DNA of 64,000 nucleotides. Origin: Streptomyces physcomitrii (GTDB taxonomy: Bacteria; Actinomycetota; Actinomycetes; Streptomycetales; Streptomycetaceae). Every line of letters starts with the position of its first letter. Position 1 is the stretch's first letter. The position numbers and the translations under genes were made by a program. The stretch lies in NCBI RefSeq assembly GCF_012273655.1, contig NZ_JAAWWP010000021.1, positions 59,177 through 123,176 of the forward strand, given 5' to 3'. Of the stretch, positions 40,997-50,094 are shown piece after piece. Below the pieces are notes generated by a model, which worked only from the letters and a program-made list of their open reading frames with translations, was not told where the DNA came from and searched no databases.

Positions 40997-41617
40997 TCAG
41001 GATTCCTTGACCGCGATGGTCTCCACCGTGTTCGCCACATGCTCGAAGGCGTCCGCCGCCTCCTCCAGTACGTCCACGATCTGCTTCAGCTTCAGCACCT
41101 CCATGGCGTCGTACTTGCCGTTGAAGAGCTGGGCGAGCAGCTTGCGGTGGATCTGGTCGGCCTGGTTCTCCAGGCGGTTGACCTCGATCCAGTACTCGGT
41201 GAGGTTGTCCATGGTGCGGAGGTTCGGCATCGCCTCCGCGGTGAGGTCGGCGGCCCGGGAGAGCACCTCGATCTGCTGCTCCACACCCTTGGGCAGCTCG
41301 TCGACCTGGTAGAGGACGACCAGATCGACCGCCTCTTCCATGAAGTCCATGATGTCGTCGAGGCTGGACGCCAGCGAGTAGATGTCCTCGCGGTCGAAGG
41401 GCGTGATGAACGAGGAGTTGAGCTGGTGGAAGATCGCGTGGGTCGCGTCGTCCCCGGCGTGCTCCGCGGCCCGCATGCGCTCGGCGATCTCGGCCTTTGC
41501 CGAGGCGTCGGCCCCGAGCAGTTCCATCAGGAGACGGGAGCCGGTGACGATGTTGTCCGCGGAGGCGGCGAACATGTCGTAAAAGCTCGTCTCCCTGGGG
41601 GTCAGACGAAAGCGCAC
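40997..41617 (-). CDS. DUF47/PhoU-like accessory protein of Pit
   Basis: The 206-residue helical protein of the DUF47 family (PhoU-like fold) starts MRFRLTPRETSFYDMFAASA. Conserved DREDIYSLASSLDDIMDFMEEA forms the metal-binding E/DxxxD-type helix. DUF47 genes almost always precede pit and are needed for Pit function. GTG start at 41617. It probably binds metal and regulates phosphate uptake at the membrane. Confidence 0.93.
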   Translation of the reverse strand: MRFRLTPRETSFYDMFAASADNIVTGSRLLMELLGADASAKAEIAERMRAAEHAGDDATHAIFHQLNSSFITPFDREDIYSLASSLDDIMDFMEEAVDLVVLYQVDELPKGVEQQIEVLSRAADLTAEAMPNLRTMDNLTEYWIEVNRLENQADQIHRKLLAQLFNGKYDAMEVLKLKQIVDVLEEAADAFEHVANTVETIAVKES

Positions 41618-41772
41618 TGGGGGTCCTCGGGGTGCTCTGGTTTCGGTCAGGCTGATGCTAGGCGCATCATCCGGCCACGGCTAACCGGCGTTCCACCAGT
41701 GTCGCCCATCGGGCACAGTGCTCAGCACTGGGTACGGCCAAGGGGTCCTTACCCAGCGGAAACCCGTACCAT

Positions 41773-41789
41773 ATACCCACCAGGGGTAT
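41773..41789 (+). promoter_or_regulatory. CsoR operator upstream of csoR
   Basis: A perfect palindrome ATACCC-n5-GGGTAT lies 74 bp before the csoR start, in the expected promoter zone. C-tract/G-tract palindromes of this type are the known actinobacterial CsoR operators, so csoR is probably autoregulated by Cu(I). Confidence 0.8.
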
Positions 41790-41862
41790 CAGAAATCAGA
41801 AGTCCCGCCGAAGCGCCGCACAAGCTCTGCGGAACGGCGCGGAACCGTCCAGGGAGGACGCG

Positions 41863-42252
41863 ATGACGACCAGTGAAGCCGGGGCGGCGAGCGGCGGGGC
41901 GGCCCCGGCGCCCCGGGAGCGGGCGGGGCAGGGGCCCGGCACCGAGGTCGTCACGGACCACGACCGCGGGGTGCACGGCTACCACAAGCAGAAGGACGAG
42001 CACCTCAAACGACTGCGCCGGATCGAGGGCCAGATCCGCGGACTGCAGCGGATGGTCGACGAGGACGTCTACTGCATCGACATACTCACCCAGGTGTCCG
42101 CCTCCACCAAGGCGCTGCAGTCCTTCGCGCTCCAGCTCCTGGAGGAGCACCTGCGGCACTGCGTGGCGGACGCGGCACTCAAGGGCCCGGGCGAGGTGGA
42201 CGCCAAAGTCGAGGAGGCCACCAAGGCGATCGGGCGGCTGCTGCGCACCTGA
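41863..42252 (+). CDS. csoR: CsoR, copper-sensing repressor
   Basis: The 129-residue helical repressor has a variable N-terminus (1-38) before the core HLKRLRRIEGQIRGLQRMV. The Cu(I) ligands Cys-His-Cys are in VYCIDIL and HLRHCVADA (the fingerprint W-X-Y-Z set). It binds DNA without copper and releases it when Cu(I) binds, derepressing copper efflux and chaperone genes. No copper exporter gene is adjacent, so its other targets lie elsewhere. Confidence 0.93.
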   Translation: MTTSEAGAASGGAAPAPRERAGQGPGTEVVTDHDRGVHGYHKQKDEHLKRLRRIEGQIRGLQRMVDEDVYCIDILTQVSASTKALQSFALQLLEEHLRHCVADAALKGPGEVDAKVEEATKAIGRLLRT

Positions 42253-42444
42253 GGGGCATATGCGCCCTGGCCTGATCCCGATGAACTTGTCCACATGTCG
42301 GGACACGGTCATTTTTTGTCCACAGGCGTTCTTCGGCCAGCTGCCGTTTCTCGGCTTTTCCGCCCGCAGCCCGGCCGGGGCGGCGGGCACCCCCACCCGG
42401 CCGAGGAGACAGCGGCGCCTCGCGAGGCCGCCGGACGACGCACT

Positions 42445-42481
42445 GATGCCGTGCCCCCCGTCAGCGGGTGGACACGGCATC
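42445..42481 (+). terminator. Hairpin downstream of csoR
   Basis: A perfect 9-bp stem has arms GATGCCGTG (42445-42453) and CACGGCATC (42473-42481). Around it, 42253-42572 is otherwise gene-free and holds imperfect ~20-bp repeats of CTCTCAGTG(G/C)CGC(C/T)GG. No other feature is seen there. Confidence 0.55.
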
Positions 42482-42572
42482 GGCTTCCCAGCGGCATCCG
42501 GTTTTCAGCGGCGCGCGCCTCTCAGTGGCGCCGGCTTCTCCGCGACAACGGTCTCCCGGTGGAGCCGGACTC

Positions 42573-42791
42573 TCAGTGCCGCTGGTTTCTCACCGGCGGG
42601 CGCCGTCTCTCCTCCGAGGGCCGACGGTGCCGCTCGTCGTGGACCCGGAGCACCTCGTCGATCCGGTCGGCGCTGAGCCGTTCCGCCCGGCTCGCCGAGG
42701 CGGCGATCATCAGTTCGCCGCAGAGTTCGATCTCGGCGAGGGCGACATGGTCGTGGACCGTTGCGCCGCGTATTCCGGCCACGCCGCTCAC
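42573..42791 (-). CDS. Small conserved-looking protein of unknown function
   Basis: A GTG at 42791, with GGAGG six to ten bases upstream, encodes a protein of about 72 residues. Its core reads VHDHVALAEIELCGELMIAA followed by RLSADRIDEVL, with the helix-loop pattern seen in small Streptomyces proteins of unknown role. The C-terminus is a very basic tail. Longer alternatives exist (GTG at 42812, ATG at 42866). Nothing in the context fixes a function. Confidence 0.55.
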   Translation of the reverse strand: MSGVAGIRGATVHDHVALAEIELCGELMIAASASRAERLSADRIDEVLRVHDERHRRPSEERRRPPVRNQRH

Positions 42792-43204
42792 CTCCGCCCT
42801 CCGTCGGCTCACTCCGGGAAGCTCTTCCGGCTTCCCAGAGTAGGGAGGGGCGCACGGACGGCGCATGGCACGGACGGACCATTTCCGGCCCCCCGCCCGG
42901 GTACCGGTGGGCGTGGAACCGCCTGGACAGGGATCTTCGGTGCCGGGCGCGGCTGTTCGGTGACCGAGCCCACAAATCCAACGGCCGACGAAATCAAGCC
43001 CCGGGACGCGGTACGGGCCCATCGGACACCCGGCGGGGCACCCCTGACCTCGCGCGGGATCCCGCCGGAGCCTCGCGGTATCGCGCCGGGGCCTCCCGGT
43101 ATCCCGCCGAAGCCCTGGTCAGCACCGGCGCCCGCGCGGAACACCCCCGGAGCCTCCGCGGGACCGCAGTCGTCGCGAGTCACCGCCGCCCCGGGGCCCC
43201 GCCC
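42792..43204. repeat. Intergenic region with a 21-bp tandem repeat (three copies)
   Basis: About 410 bp separate the small gene from the lipoprotein gene. Three 21-bp units at 43054, 43075 and 43096 share the pattern SCGGKATCSCGCCGRRGCCYY. Although in phase with a 7-residue repeat in both strands, the surrounding frames lack an RBS and read as arginine/proline- or glycine-rich. I regard it as non-coding. Confidence 0.5.
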
Positions 43205-44041
43205 CTACTCCGCGATCTTCCCCGCGTAGATGTCCGCCGCCGCGGGCAACCGCACCTCGGCCGGCGCCCCGAACCCGTAGAGCAGCAGGGTCGAGGCGAC
43301 CGCGACCGGCTCCGCGCGCCCCGCGTCGTAGACGAAGCGGTGGCGCAGCTTGCGCACCCGGCCCTGCTCGTCGAGGTACACCTCGAAGGGCACCCGGCTG
43401 CTGCCGAACCCTTTCGCCGCGGCGAGCAGCGGCCCCCGCTCCCCGGCGGGCAGGGTCCGGGCCGCCCGGCGCAGATCCGCGACACCCCGGTAGCGGCGCA
43501 CCGGGACGCCCGCCAGATCGCCGCTGCCCGCGAAGACCACACCCCGCGCCCCGCGCAGGATCCGGGCCGCGGTGAGCGGATCGGTGGCCCCGCCGGTGAC
43601 CAGGTTGCCGTCCGAGAGCGAGGCCGTCTCGATGCGCACCCACTTGTCGGCGGGGACCCCGGCACCGCGGTTCTTCATGTAGAGGGCGCCCGGCGAGAGG
43701 AGTTCGGTCAGCGGCCGGTGCTGCCGCTCGCCCGCCGGGTCCCGCGGCAGCAGCACCCGCAACTGCCCGAGCGCCCGCCGGAAGTCGTAGACGCCCTCGC
43801 CGCGGATGGTCACCCGGGTGCCGCCGGTGGCCATCTCCATCGAGGTGGTGGCCCGCGAACTGCCCGCCTCGGTCAGCGCCGCGGCGGCCCGGTGGACGGC
43901 CTCGGCCGGATCGCGCGGGGGGCGCGAGTCCACGGCCGCGCCGTCACCGGCACAGGCGCTCAGCGCCATCAGCCCCGCCGCGCACAGGGCGACGGCCGTA
44001 CCTCCCGAAGGCGTCCGCCGCTGCCTCACCATCACTGCCAT
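43205..44041 (-). CDS. LolA/LppX-like lipoprotein
   Basis: The 278-residue product has a signal peptide with lipobox LSAC (Cys at about residue 30). A beta-rich domain follows, with alternating strands (GVYDFRRALGQLRVLL, RYRGVADLRRA, PFEVYLDEQGRVRKLRHRF) resembling the LolA/LppX half-barrel lipid-binding fold. It should be anchored to the outer face of the membrane. No export partner is adjacent. The fold assignment is by pattern only. GTG/ATG alternatives downstream of 44041 (ATG at 44032) would not change the signal. Confidence 0.75.
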   Translation of the reverse strand: MAVMVRQRRTPSGGTAVALCAAGLMALSACAGDGAAVDSRPPRDPAEAVHRAAAALTEAGSSRATTSMEMATGGTRVTIRGEGVYDFRRALGQLRVLLPRDPAGERQHRPLTELLSPGALYMKNRGAGVPADKWVRIETASLSDGNLVTGGATDPLTAARILRGARGVVFAGSGDLAGVPVRRYRGVADLRRAARTLPAGERGPLLAAAKGFGSSRVPFEVYLDEQGRVRKLRHRFVYDAGRAEPVAVASTLLLYGFGAPAEVRLPAAADIYAGKIAE

Positions 44042-44137
44042 CCCCGTGCCGGATCCGGGCTCCCGTCGCTCCGGTTAACGACCGGTAGGGGCCGCCGTCA
44101 CGCGTCTGGGTTCATCCGGCACGGGTACGTTGGGGGC

Positions 44138-44314
44138 GTGGCGCAGCAGCAGGAGGAGTCGGTCCCGGGCGGTCCCGGGGAACACCGCACGACAACCGTG
44201 GAGAACGGCCGCTTCTGCGCGGCCCGGTGCGGCTGCGGCTGGCGCGGCCCGGCCAGGCGGGCGCGCAGCAAGGCCCGCGCCGACGCCGAGGGCCACCTCG
44301 CCGCCCTCGGCTGA
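44138..44314 (+). CDS. 58-residue Cys-containing small protein
   Basis: A GTG at 44138 opens a 58-residue ORF starting AQQQEESVPGGPGEHRTT. It contains TTTVENGRFCAARCGCGWRG with a Cys-x3-Cys-x-Cys cluster that could bind zinc, then a basic helix (ARRARSKARADAEGHLAAL). Similar small proteins recur in Streptomyces. It is divergent from the lipoprotein gene. Function unknown. Confidence 0.7.
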   Translation: MAQQQEESVPGGPGEHRTTTVENGRFCAARCGCGWRGPARRARSKARADAEGHLAALG

Positions 44315-44610
44315 GCCCGCGCCGGCACCGCTCCCCCGCCGAGCCCGCGTGCGTACCCGCTCCCCCGCGCCCCGCGCACCCCCTCCGGTGCCGGGTGCTT
44401 CCTCACGCCCCCTCAGCCCGGGTGGGTGGCCCCGCAGTTGCGAGCGGTGCGGTATGCGGCAAATGTGTCGTTCCGGGAGATGCTGCGGACCGACCCCCGC
44501 TCCCGGATCCGGCCCGATCCCGACCAAGGGCCCCGGACGTGGTGCGCGAGATGCCCGGCGCCTCCCGGCCCGGCCGACCGGCCCGGCCCCGTCCCGCCTG
44601 GAGGTTCGCG

Positions 44611-45699
44611 TTGAAGCACGCCCGCCCCACCCCGCGTCACGCCGCCCGTCACTCGCTGCGGAGCACCGCGCTCGCCGCCGCCGGCGCGGCCCTCCTGCTC
44701 GGCGCCGCCGCGCTGCCCGCCGCGAGCGCCGCCCCCTCGCCCGACCCGCTGACGGCCGGGGCCGCCGCCCAACTGGCCGCGGACATCAGCGCCCAGCTCG
44801 GCCCGGCCGCCGCGGGTGCCTACTACGACGCCGTGAACCGCAGGCTCGTGGTCAACGTCCTCGACGAGAAGGCCGCCGACCGGGTGCGTGCCGCGGGCGC
44901 CGAGTCCCGTCTCGTCGCGCACTCCCTCGCCACCCTGGACGCCGCCCGCGCCACCCTCAAGGAGCGCGCCTCCGTGCCCGGCAGCTCCTGGGCGATGGAC
45001 CCGAAGACCAACCGGGTCGTCGTCACCGCCGACCGCACCGTCACCGGCGAGCGGCTGGCGCGGCTGACCGAGGTGGTCGACTCCCTCGGCGACCGGGCCA
45101 CCGTCACCCGTACGGCCGGGGAGTTCCGCCCGCTGGTCGCGGGCGGGCAGGCCATCTGGGGCGAGGGCGGGCGCTGTTCGCTCGGCTTCAACGTCACCAA
45201 GGGCGGCAAGCCGTACTTCCTCACCGCCGGGCACTGCACCGAGGCGATCGCCTCCTGGTCCGCGAAGCAGGGCGGTCCGGTCATCGCCAAGACGCAGAGC
45301 GGCAGCTTCCCCGGCGACGACTACGGACTGGCCAAGTACACCGGCGACACCCCGCACCCGAGCGCGGTCGACCTCTACGACGGCAGCCGCCAGAAGATCT
45401 CCAAGGCGGGCCAGGCCACCGTCGGCCAGCAGGTGACCCGCAGCGGCAGCACCACCAAGGTGCACGACGGCGAGGTCACCGCGCTGAACGCCACCGTCAA
45501 CTACAAGGAGGGCGCGGTCGAGGGCCTGATCCGGACCGATGTCTGCGCCGAGCCCGGCGACAGCGGCGGCTCGCTCTTCGACGGCGAGAGCGCCCTCGGC
45601 CTCACCTCCGGCGGGAACGGCAACTGCACCATGGGCGGCGTCACCTTCTTCCAGCCGGTGGGCGAGGCCCTGCAGAAGACCGGTACGCAGATCGGCTGA
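44611..45699 (+). CDS. Streptogrisin-like secreted S1 protease
   Basis: The 362-residue preproprotease has a signal peptide (about 1-42) and an alpha-lytic-type propeptide (about 43-175). The mature chymotrypsin-like domain has His208 (LTAGHC), Asp237 (GDDYGL) and Ser318 (EPGDSGG). The start is a TTG at 44611, favoured by a perfect GGAGG six bases upstream and by the twin basic start of the signal peptide. A perfect hairpin lies 70 bp downstream. It is an extracellular nutrient protease of the SGPA/B/D group. Confidence 0.93.
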   Translation: MKHARPTPRHAARHSLRSTALAAAGAALLLGAAALPAASAAPSPDPLTAGAAAQLAADISAQLGPAAAGAYYDAVNRRLVVNVLDEKAADRVRAAGAESRLVAHSLATLDAARATLKERASVPGSSWAMDPKTNRVVVTADRTVTGERLARLTEVVDSLGDRATVTRTAGEFRPLVAGGQAIWGEGGRCSLGFNVTKGGKPYFLTAGHCTEAIASWSAKQGGPVIAKTQSGSFPGDDYGLAKYTGDTPHPSAVDLYDGSRQKISKAGQATVGQQVTRSGSTTKVHDGEVTALNATVNYKEGAVEGLIRTDVCAEPGDSGGSLFDGESALGLTSGGNGNCTMGGVTFFQPVGEALQKTGTQIG

Positions 45700-45768
45700 G
45701 AAGACCGGTAACGGATCGGCCGACACGACCGTTGCCCGGATCGGCTGACCGCCCCGCGCACCGGCCCC

Positions 45769-45801
45769 GGACCGGCCGCCCTCCCCGGAGGCGGCCGGTC
45801 C
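45769..45801 (+). terminator. Terminator of the streptogrisin-like gene
   Basis: A perfect 12-bp stem GGACCGGCCGCC/GGCGGCCGGTCC (45769-45780 and 45790-45801), with a 9-nt loop. Confidence 0.85.
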
Positions 45802-45944
45802 CCGCATGTCCGGTCCCCATCTCCCGCCGCCCCGCGCCCCGTTCACATCCATCCGCGCGCAGGGGAACCCGACCCCTCACGGATGCCGTCTCGTTCACCG
45901 GGCAGGTAGTGAACCAACCGGGCCGGACGACGAGCGGAGGCGGC

Positions 45945-47522
45945 ATGGAGCGGCGCAGGGTCCTGGAGGGTCTCGGGGGTCTCGGCCTCGGGTCCGCGGC
46001 GCTGGCGACCGGCGCGGCCACGGCCGCCTGCCGCCCCTCCGGCACCGGCGCGGACGGGGCCTCGACCCCGCCCGGCGACCCGAAGGGCACGGCCACCCGG
46101 ACCGCCGCCTCCTCGGCGCCCGCCGACTGGAAGGCGCTCGCGAGCGACCTGGACGGGCTCCTGGTCCGCCCGGGCGACAAGGAGTGGGCCACCGCACGCC
46201 AGCTGTACAACACCCGCTTCGACGCGCTGAAGCCGACCGCGGTCGCCTATGTCGCCCACCTCGACGACATACGGACCACCCTCGCCTACGCCCGCGCCCA
46301 CCGGATCCCGCTGGCCATCCGTAACGGCGGCCACTCCTACGCCGGTTACTCCTCCGGCGACGGCCGCCTGATCCTCGACGTCTCCCGGCTCGCCACGGTC
46401 CGGGTCAGCGGCAAGGAGGCGGTCGTCGGCGCGGGCGCCAAGCTCATGGACGTCTACCGGGGCCTGTCCCCGCGCGGGGTGACCATCCCGGCGGGCTCCT
46501 GCCCCACCGTCGGCATCAGCGGGCTCACCCTGGGCGGCGGCCACGGCGTCGCCTCCCGCGCCTACGGGCTGACCTGCGACAGCCTCATCTCGGCCACCGT
46601 GATGACCGCCGCGGGCAAGCAGCTCACCGCCGGCAAGGACGAGAACCCGGACCTGTTCTGGGCGCTGCGCGGCGCGGGCGGCGGCAACTTCGGCGTCGTC
46701 ACCGAGCTGCGCTTTCGCACCCATGACGCGCCCGAGGGCGTCAGCGCCTTCCTGAGCTGGCCCTTCTCGCGGGCCGCCGCGGTGGTGAAGGCCTGGCAGG
46801 AGTGGGGGCCCGCCCAGCCCGACGAGATCTGGTCCTCGCTGCACCTGGACAACACCGAGGGCGGCACCCCGACCGTCTCCGTCGCCGCCTTCTCGCTGGG
46901 GAGTTACGGGGATCTGCAGAACGCGGTGGACCGGCTCGCGGACCGCGTCGGCGCCCCCGCGCGCAGCGTCTCGCTCAAGCGCCGCGCCTACCAGGCCGCG
47001 ATGGACGTCTACGCGGGCTGCTCCGGCTACTCCGACGCGATGTGCCATCTGCCGGGCGAGACCCCGGGCCGCAACCGGGCGGGCGCCCTCGGCCGCGAGA
47101 CCTACGCGGCCCGCTCCGACTTCTTCGACCGCTCGCTCTCCGCGGCCGGGATCCAGGCCCTGCTCGACCGCATCCAGTCGGTACGCGGCGGCAGCGGCGC
47201 CTTCTCGCTGACCGCGCTCGGCGGTGCCATCAACCGGGTCGATCCCGGCGCGACGGCCTTCGTGCACCGGCGCTCCCGCTTCCTCGCGCAGTACACCGGG
47301 GCCTGGCGGGCGGGGAGTTCGGGCACCACCGTCGAGTCCTGGCTGCGGAGCACGCACACCGCGATGCGCCGCCACGCCTCCGGCGCCGCCTACCAGAACT
47401 ACATCGACCCGCGGCTGGACGACTGGCGCGGCGCCTACTACGGCACCGGCGCGGCCCGCCTCGCCCAGGTGAAGAAGAAGTACGACCCGGAGCGCTTCTT
47501 CTCCTTCGGGCAGGGGCTGTAG
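45945..47522 (+). CDS. Exported FAD-linked oxidoreductase (berberine-bridge-enzyme-like)
   Basis: The 525-residue flavoprotein has a Tat- or lipoprotein-like N-terminus (MERRRVLEGLGGLGLGSAAL, then TAAC at about 27). The PCMH-type FAD-binding domain includes RNGGHSYAGYS, whose His would carry 8-alpha-linked FAD. GGGHGVASRAYGLTCD and GAGGGNFGVVTELRF follow, and the C-terminal BBE domain ends in YDPERFFSFGQGL. It oxidises a small substrate such as a sugar or polyketide alcohol; the substrate is unknown. The ATG at 45945 has GGAGG six bases upstream. Confidence 0.9.
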   Translation: MERRRVLEGLGGLGLGSAALATGAATAACRPSGTGADGASTPPGDPKGTATRTAASSAPADWKALASDLDGLLVRPGDKEWATARQLYNTRFDALKPTAVAYVAHLDDIRTTLAYARAHRIPLAIRNGGHSYAGYSSGDGRLILDVSRLATVRVSGKEAVVGAGAKLMDVYRGLSPRGVTIPAGSCPTVGISGLTLGGGHGVASRAYGLTCDSLISATVMTAAGKQLTAGKDENPDLFWALRGAGGGNFGVVTELRFRTHDAPEGVSAFLSWPFSRAAAVVKAWQEWGPAQPDEIWSSLHLDNTEGGTPTVSVAAFSLGSYGDLQNAVDRLADRVGAPARSVSLKRRAYQAAMDVYAGCSGYSDAMCHLPGETPGRNRAGALGRETYAARSDFFDRSLSAAGIQALLDRIQSVRGGSGAFSLTALGGAINRVDPGATAFVHRRSRFLAQYTGAWRAGSSGTTVESWLRSTHTAMRRHASGAAYQNYIDPRLDDWRGAYYGTGAARLAQVKKKYDPERFFSFGQGL

Positions 47523-47695
47523 GGCGTCCCGCCCGTATCGGTGGATGCTTCGGGCCGGGGGCTTCAGCTCGCCGCTCGTACCGGCGGACGCCGCGGCCAC
47601 GAGGCCGGAGGGCGCCGCTCGACCGCGGAAGCCGCCGGCCGAAGTGCCGACAGCTGCCGTGAACCCCCGTACAGCCGGCGGCTGGTGACGACCGT

Positions 47696-48409
47696 TCAGG
47701 CTGCCAGGTCGCGTTCCGAGGGCCCCTCGGGGCGGGGTTCGGGCAGCTCCAGCTGTTCGGCGGGTACGGAGGCGGGGCGCGGGGCGCTGACCAGCGCGCC
47801 GACCCGGGGCGCCCGCCCGACGGCCTTCATCAGGGGGGTGAGCAGGGCGGCGGCGCCGGGGGCGAGGAGCAGGGCGACCGCGGTGCCGAGCGCGAAGCCG
47901 CCGACCACGTCCGTCGGGTAGTTGACGCCCAGATAGACCCGGCAGGCGCCCTGGAGCAGCGCGATCCCGAGGGCCGCGAGGCCGAAGCCGCGGTGGGCGA
48001 CGAAGAGGGCCGCGCCGATCGCCATGGCGAGGGTCGCGTGGTCGCTGACGAAGGAGAAGCCGTGGGTGCCCTCGGCGAGGACGTCCACATCCGCGTGGTC
48101 GGCGAAGGGGCGGGGGCGGCCGACGAAGTCCTTTATCGGAAGGTTCACCAGGAGGGCGAGCGCACCGGCGATCGGCGCCCACAGCACCGCCGCCGTCGAG
48201 GCGGCCGCCCGGTCCGGGTCGCCGCCGCTGCGCCGCAACTGCCACCAGCAGGCGGCGAGCAGCGGGATCAGGGCGAGCAGCAGCCCGTAGTTCCCGGCGG
48301 CCTCGACCGCGCGGTCGAACCAGCCCGGGGTGCTGCGGCTCAGGTGGTTGACGTCATGGAGCAGGCTGACGTCGGGGTTGGACCCCGATGCCTCGAGACC
48401 GGCGTTCAC
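47696..48409 (-). CDS. PAP2-family phosphatase (BcrC/undecaprenyl-pyrophosphatase-like)
   Basis: The 237-residue membrane protein has about six helices and the three PAP2 motifs: KDFVGRPRP, SDHA (in FVSDHATLAMA) and RVYLGVNYPTDVVGG. The SDHA variant of the second motif fits undecaprenyl-pyrophosphate phosphatases of the BcrC kind, which recycle the cell-wall lipid carrier. GTG start at 48409. Monocistronic. Confidence 0.88.
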   Translation of the reverse strand: MNAGLEASGSNPDVSLLHDVNHLSRSTPGWFDRAVEAAGNYGLLLALIPLLAACWWQLRRSGGDPDRAAASTAAVLWAPIAGALALLVNLPIKDFVGRPRPFADHADVDVLAEGTHGFSFVSDHATLAMAIGAALFVAHRGFGLAALGIALLQGACRVYLGVNYPTDVVGGFALGTAVALLLAPGAAALLTPLMKAVGRAPRVGALVSAPRPASVPAEQLELPEPRPEGPSERDLAA

Positions 48410-48678
48410 GCAGCGGCTCCTGTCTCTTCGTACCGGCGCGCGGGAACGCACCGGCCTTCCGGCCCCCCGTGGTCTTCAGTGCACACAGCAAAGGAACGCA
48501 CACACCGTGTCGATACGTTCCACGATCTGCCGAAGGATCATCCACCCGTTATCGAAGAGAAATACGTCACCGCAGCTCAGAACGGGGTATCCGGCGCAGG
48601 GTTTCGGCCAAGCGCCCCCTTCCGCCCTCACCCGGCGTCACCGGCTCCGGCCGCCGCCCGCCCGTTTGCTCCGGCGAT

Positions 48679-49686
48679 TCAGGCCTTGGCCGGGTTTGTC
48701 GGCAGCGCCTTCGCGCCATCCTTGGTGACCCGGGTGGCGCCGAAATAATCGGGAGTGTCGACCGGGTCGAAACGGATGACCGCCCCGGGCCGCGGCGCGT
48801 CGATCATGTAGCCGCCGCCGACGTAGAGCCCCACATGCCGGATCGCCCGCGAGTTGGTGAGATCGTCGGAGAAGAACACCAGGTCCCCGGGCAGGAGTTC
48901 GTCCCGGTCCGGATGTGGCCCGGCGTTGTACTGGTCGTTGGCCACCCGCGGCAGCGCGATCCCGACACTCTCGTACGCGGCCTTGGTCAGCCCCGAGCAG
49001 TCGAAGCGCCCGCCCTGGTCGGAAGTGCCGTTGCCGCCCCAGAGGTACTCGGTGCCGAGCTTCTTCTGCGCGTAGTAGATGGCGCTCGCGGCCTGCTGGG
49101 AGGGGTCGACCCGGGTGATCGGCCGGGCAAAGCTCTTCTCCAGGGTGGTGATGACGCGGACGTAGTTCTGCGTCTCCTGGTAGGGCGGCACCCCGGAGTA
49201 CTTGATGACGGCGTAGGCGCCCGCGTTGTAGGCGGCCAGCATGTTGTGCGTCTGGTTGCCGGGCGCCTTGCGCACGTATTTGGCGAGATCGCAGTCGTAG
49301 GCGGCGGCCGAGGGGATGGCGTCGGCGGGGTCCCAGATGTCCCGGTCGCCGTCGCCGTCGCCGTCCATCCCGTGGGCGGCCCAGGTGCCCGGGATGAACT
49401 GCGCTATCCCGCGGGCGTCCGCCGGGCTCTTCGCCCGCGGGTTGAAGCCGCTCTCCTGGTACAACTGCGCGGCGAGCAGCGCCGGGTTGAGCGCCGGGCA
49501 GAGATTGCCCCACTTCTGCACCAGCGGCTGGTACGCGGCCGGTACGGCGCCCTTGGCCAGGCCCACCGAGCCGCCGCCGTTGCCGGTGGACATGTTCCCG
49601 GCGACCACGAAGGTGCCGATGAGCAGCAGCGCGACGAACGAGCACAGCGAACCGGCGAGCCCGCCGACGATCCAGACCTTGCGCAC
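48679..49686 (-). CDS. Lytic transglycosylase-NlpC/P60 two-domain cell-wall hydrolase
   Basis: The protein of about 335 residues has an N-terminal TM or signal anchor (KVWIVGGLAGSLCSFVALLL). An SLT domain (about 50-190) follows, with catalytic Glu in YQESGFNP and the ARGIAQFIPGTW signature. A C40 NlpC/P60 domain (about 205-315) has Cys in RFDCSGL and His in AIRHVGLYV. It cuts glycan strands and peptides of peptidoglycan. The start GTG at 49686 has AGGAG nine bases upstream; a TTG at 49701 is the alternative. Such hydrolases often accompany T4SS-like genes (VirB1 role), and a T4SS-like cluster begins 5 kb to the right. Confidence 0.9.
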   Translation of the reverse strand: MRKVWIVGGLAGSLCSFVALLLIGTFVVAGNMSTGNGGGSVGLAKGAVPAAYQPLVQKWGNLCPALNPALLAAQLYQESGFNPRAKSPADARGIAQFIPGTWAAHGMDGDGDGDRDIWDPADAIPSAAAYDCDLAKYVRKAPGNQTHNMLAAYNAGAYAVIKYSGVPPYQETQNYVRVITTLEKSFARPITRVDPSQQAASAIYYAQKKLGTEYLWGGNGTSDQGGRFDCSGLTKAAYESVGIALPRVANDQYNAGPHPDRDELLPGDLVFFSDDLTNSRAIRHVGLYVGGGYMIDAPRPGAVIRFDPVDTPDYFGATRVTKDGAKALPTNPAKA

Positions 49687-50094
49687 CGAGCCACTCCTCA
49701 ACCGGGCGGAAGACAGCTTTCATTTCACCACGGAGGACGGCGCTGCGGAGCGGCTCGCGCGGGGTCCGGGCTCCCGCACAGGGCCCTTTCCGGCCGGACC
49801 CGCACCCGCGCCCGGCCGCCCCTCGCACCGGCAACTCTCACTCTGCGTCGCCCTCCTGACACACAGTAGGAGACCCCACCGACAGCGGCCCCTCGCGCGG
49901 CCGGCCGACCGGACGGCGGCCGTCCAGGAGACCCGCCCCCGGACCCGCCGCCCCACGACGGCAGAAAAAAACTCCCGAACGGTGTCATACGGATCGCCCT
50001 CCCCAGACGTATGGAGAGTGTCCGGCCGGACACCGCACTGACCAGAGCGGTCGGAGACCGCAGACAGAAACAGCAGACGAACGGGAGAAGAAAG
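49687..50094. promoter_or_regulatory. Divergent control region with a perfect 16-bp palindrome (50018-50033)
   Basis: This 408-bp region carries promoters for the cell-wall hydrolase and the I36 inhibitor gene. A gapless palindrome GTGTCCGGCCGGACAC sits at 50018-50033, 62 bp before the inhibitor start, next to a near-tandem GTGTCATACGGAT motif. It is a candidate operator. No riboswitch-like conserved stretch could be recognised. Confidence 0.6.

Noticed and set aside
41618..41772. A PHO box controlling the pit-DUF47 operon
   Set aside because: One GTTCCACC-like sequence is present near 41690, but there is no 11-bp-phased partner.
44130..47522. A single 1130-residue plus-strand frame covering the small protein, the streptogrisin-like gene and the FAD oxidase
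   Set aside because: Only its last 525 residues match a real family; the first part is out of frame with the protease gene, which has its own RBS, triad and terminator.
49687..50094. A c-di-AMP (ydaO-type) riboswitch upstream of the cell-wall hydrolase
   Set aside because: Such riboswitches often precede actinobacterial SLT/NlpC genes, but I could not recognise the conserved core in either strand. A covariance-model search would settle it.
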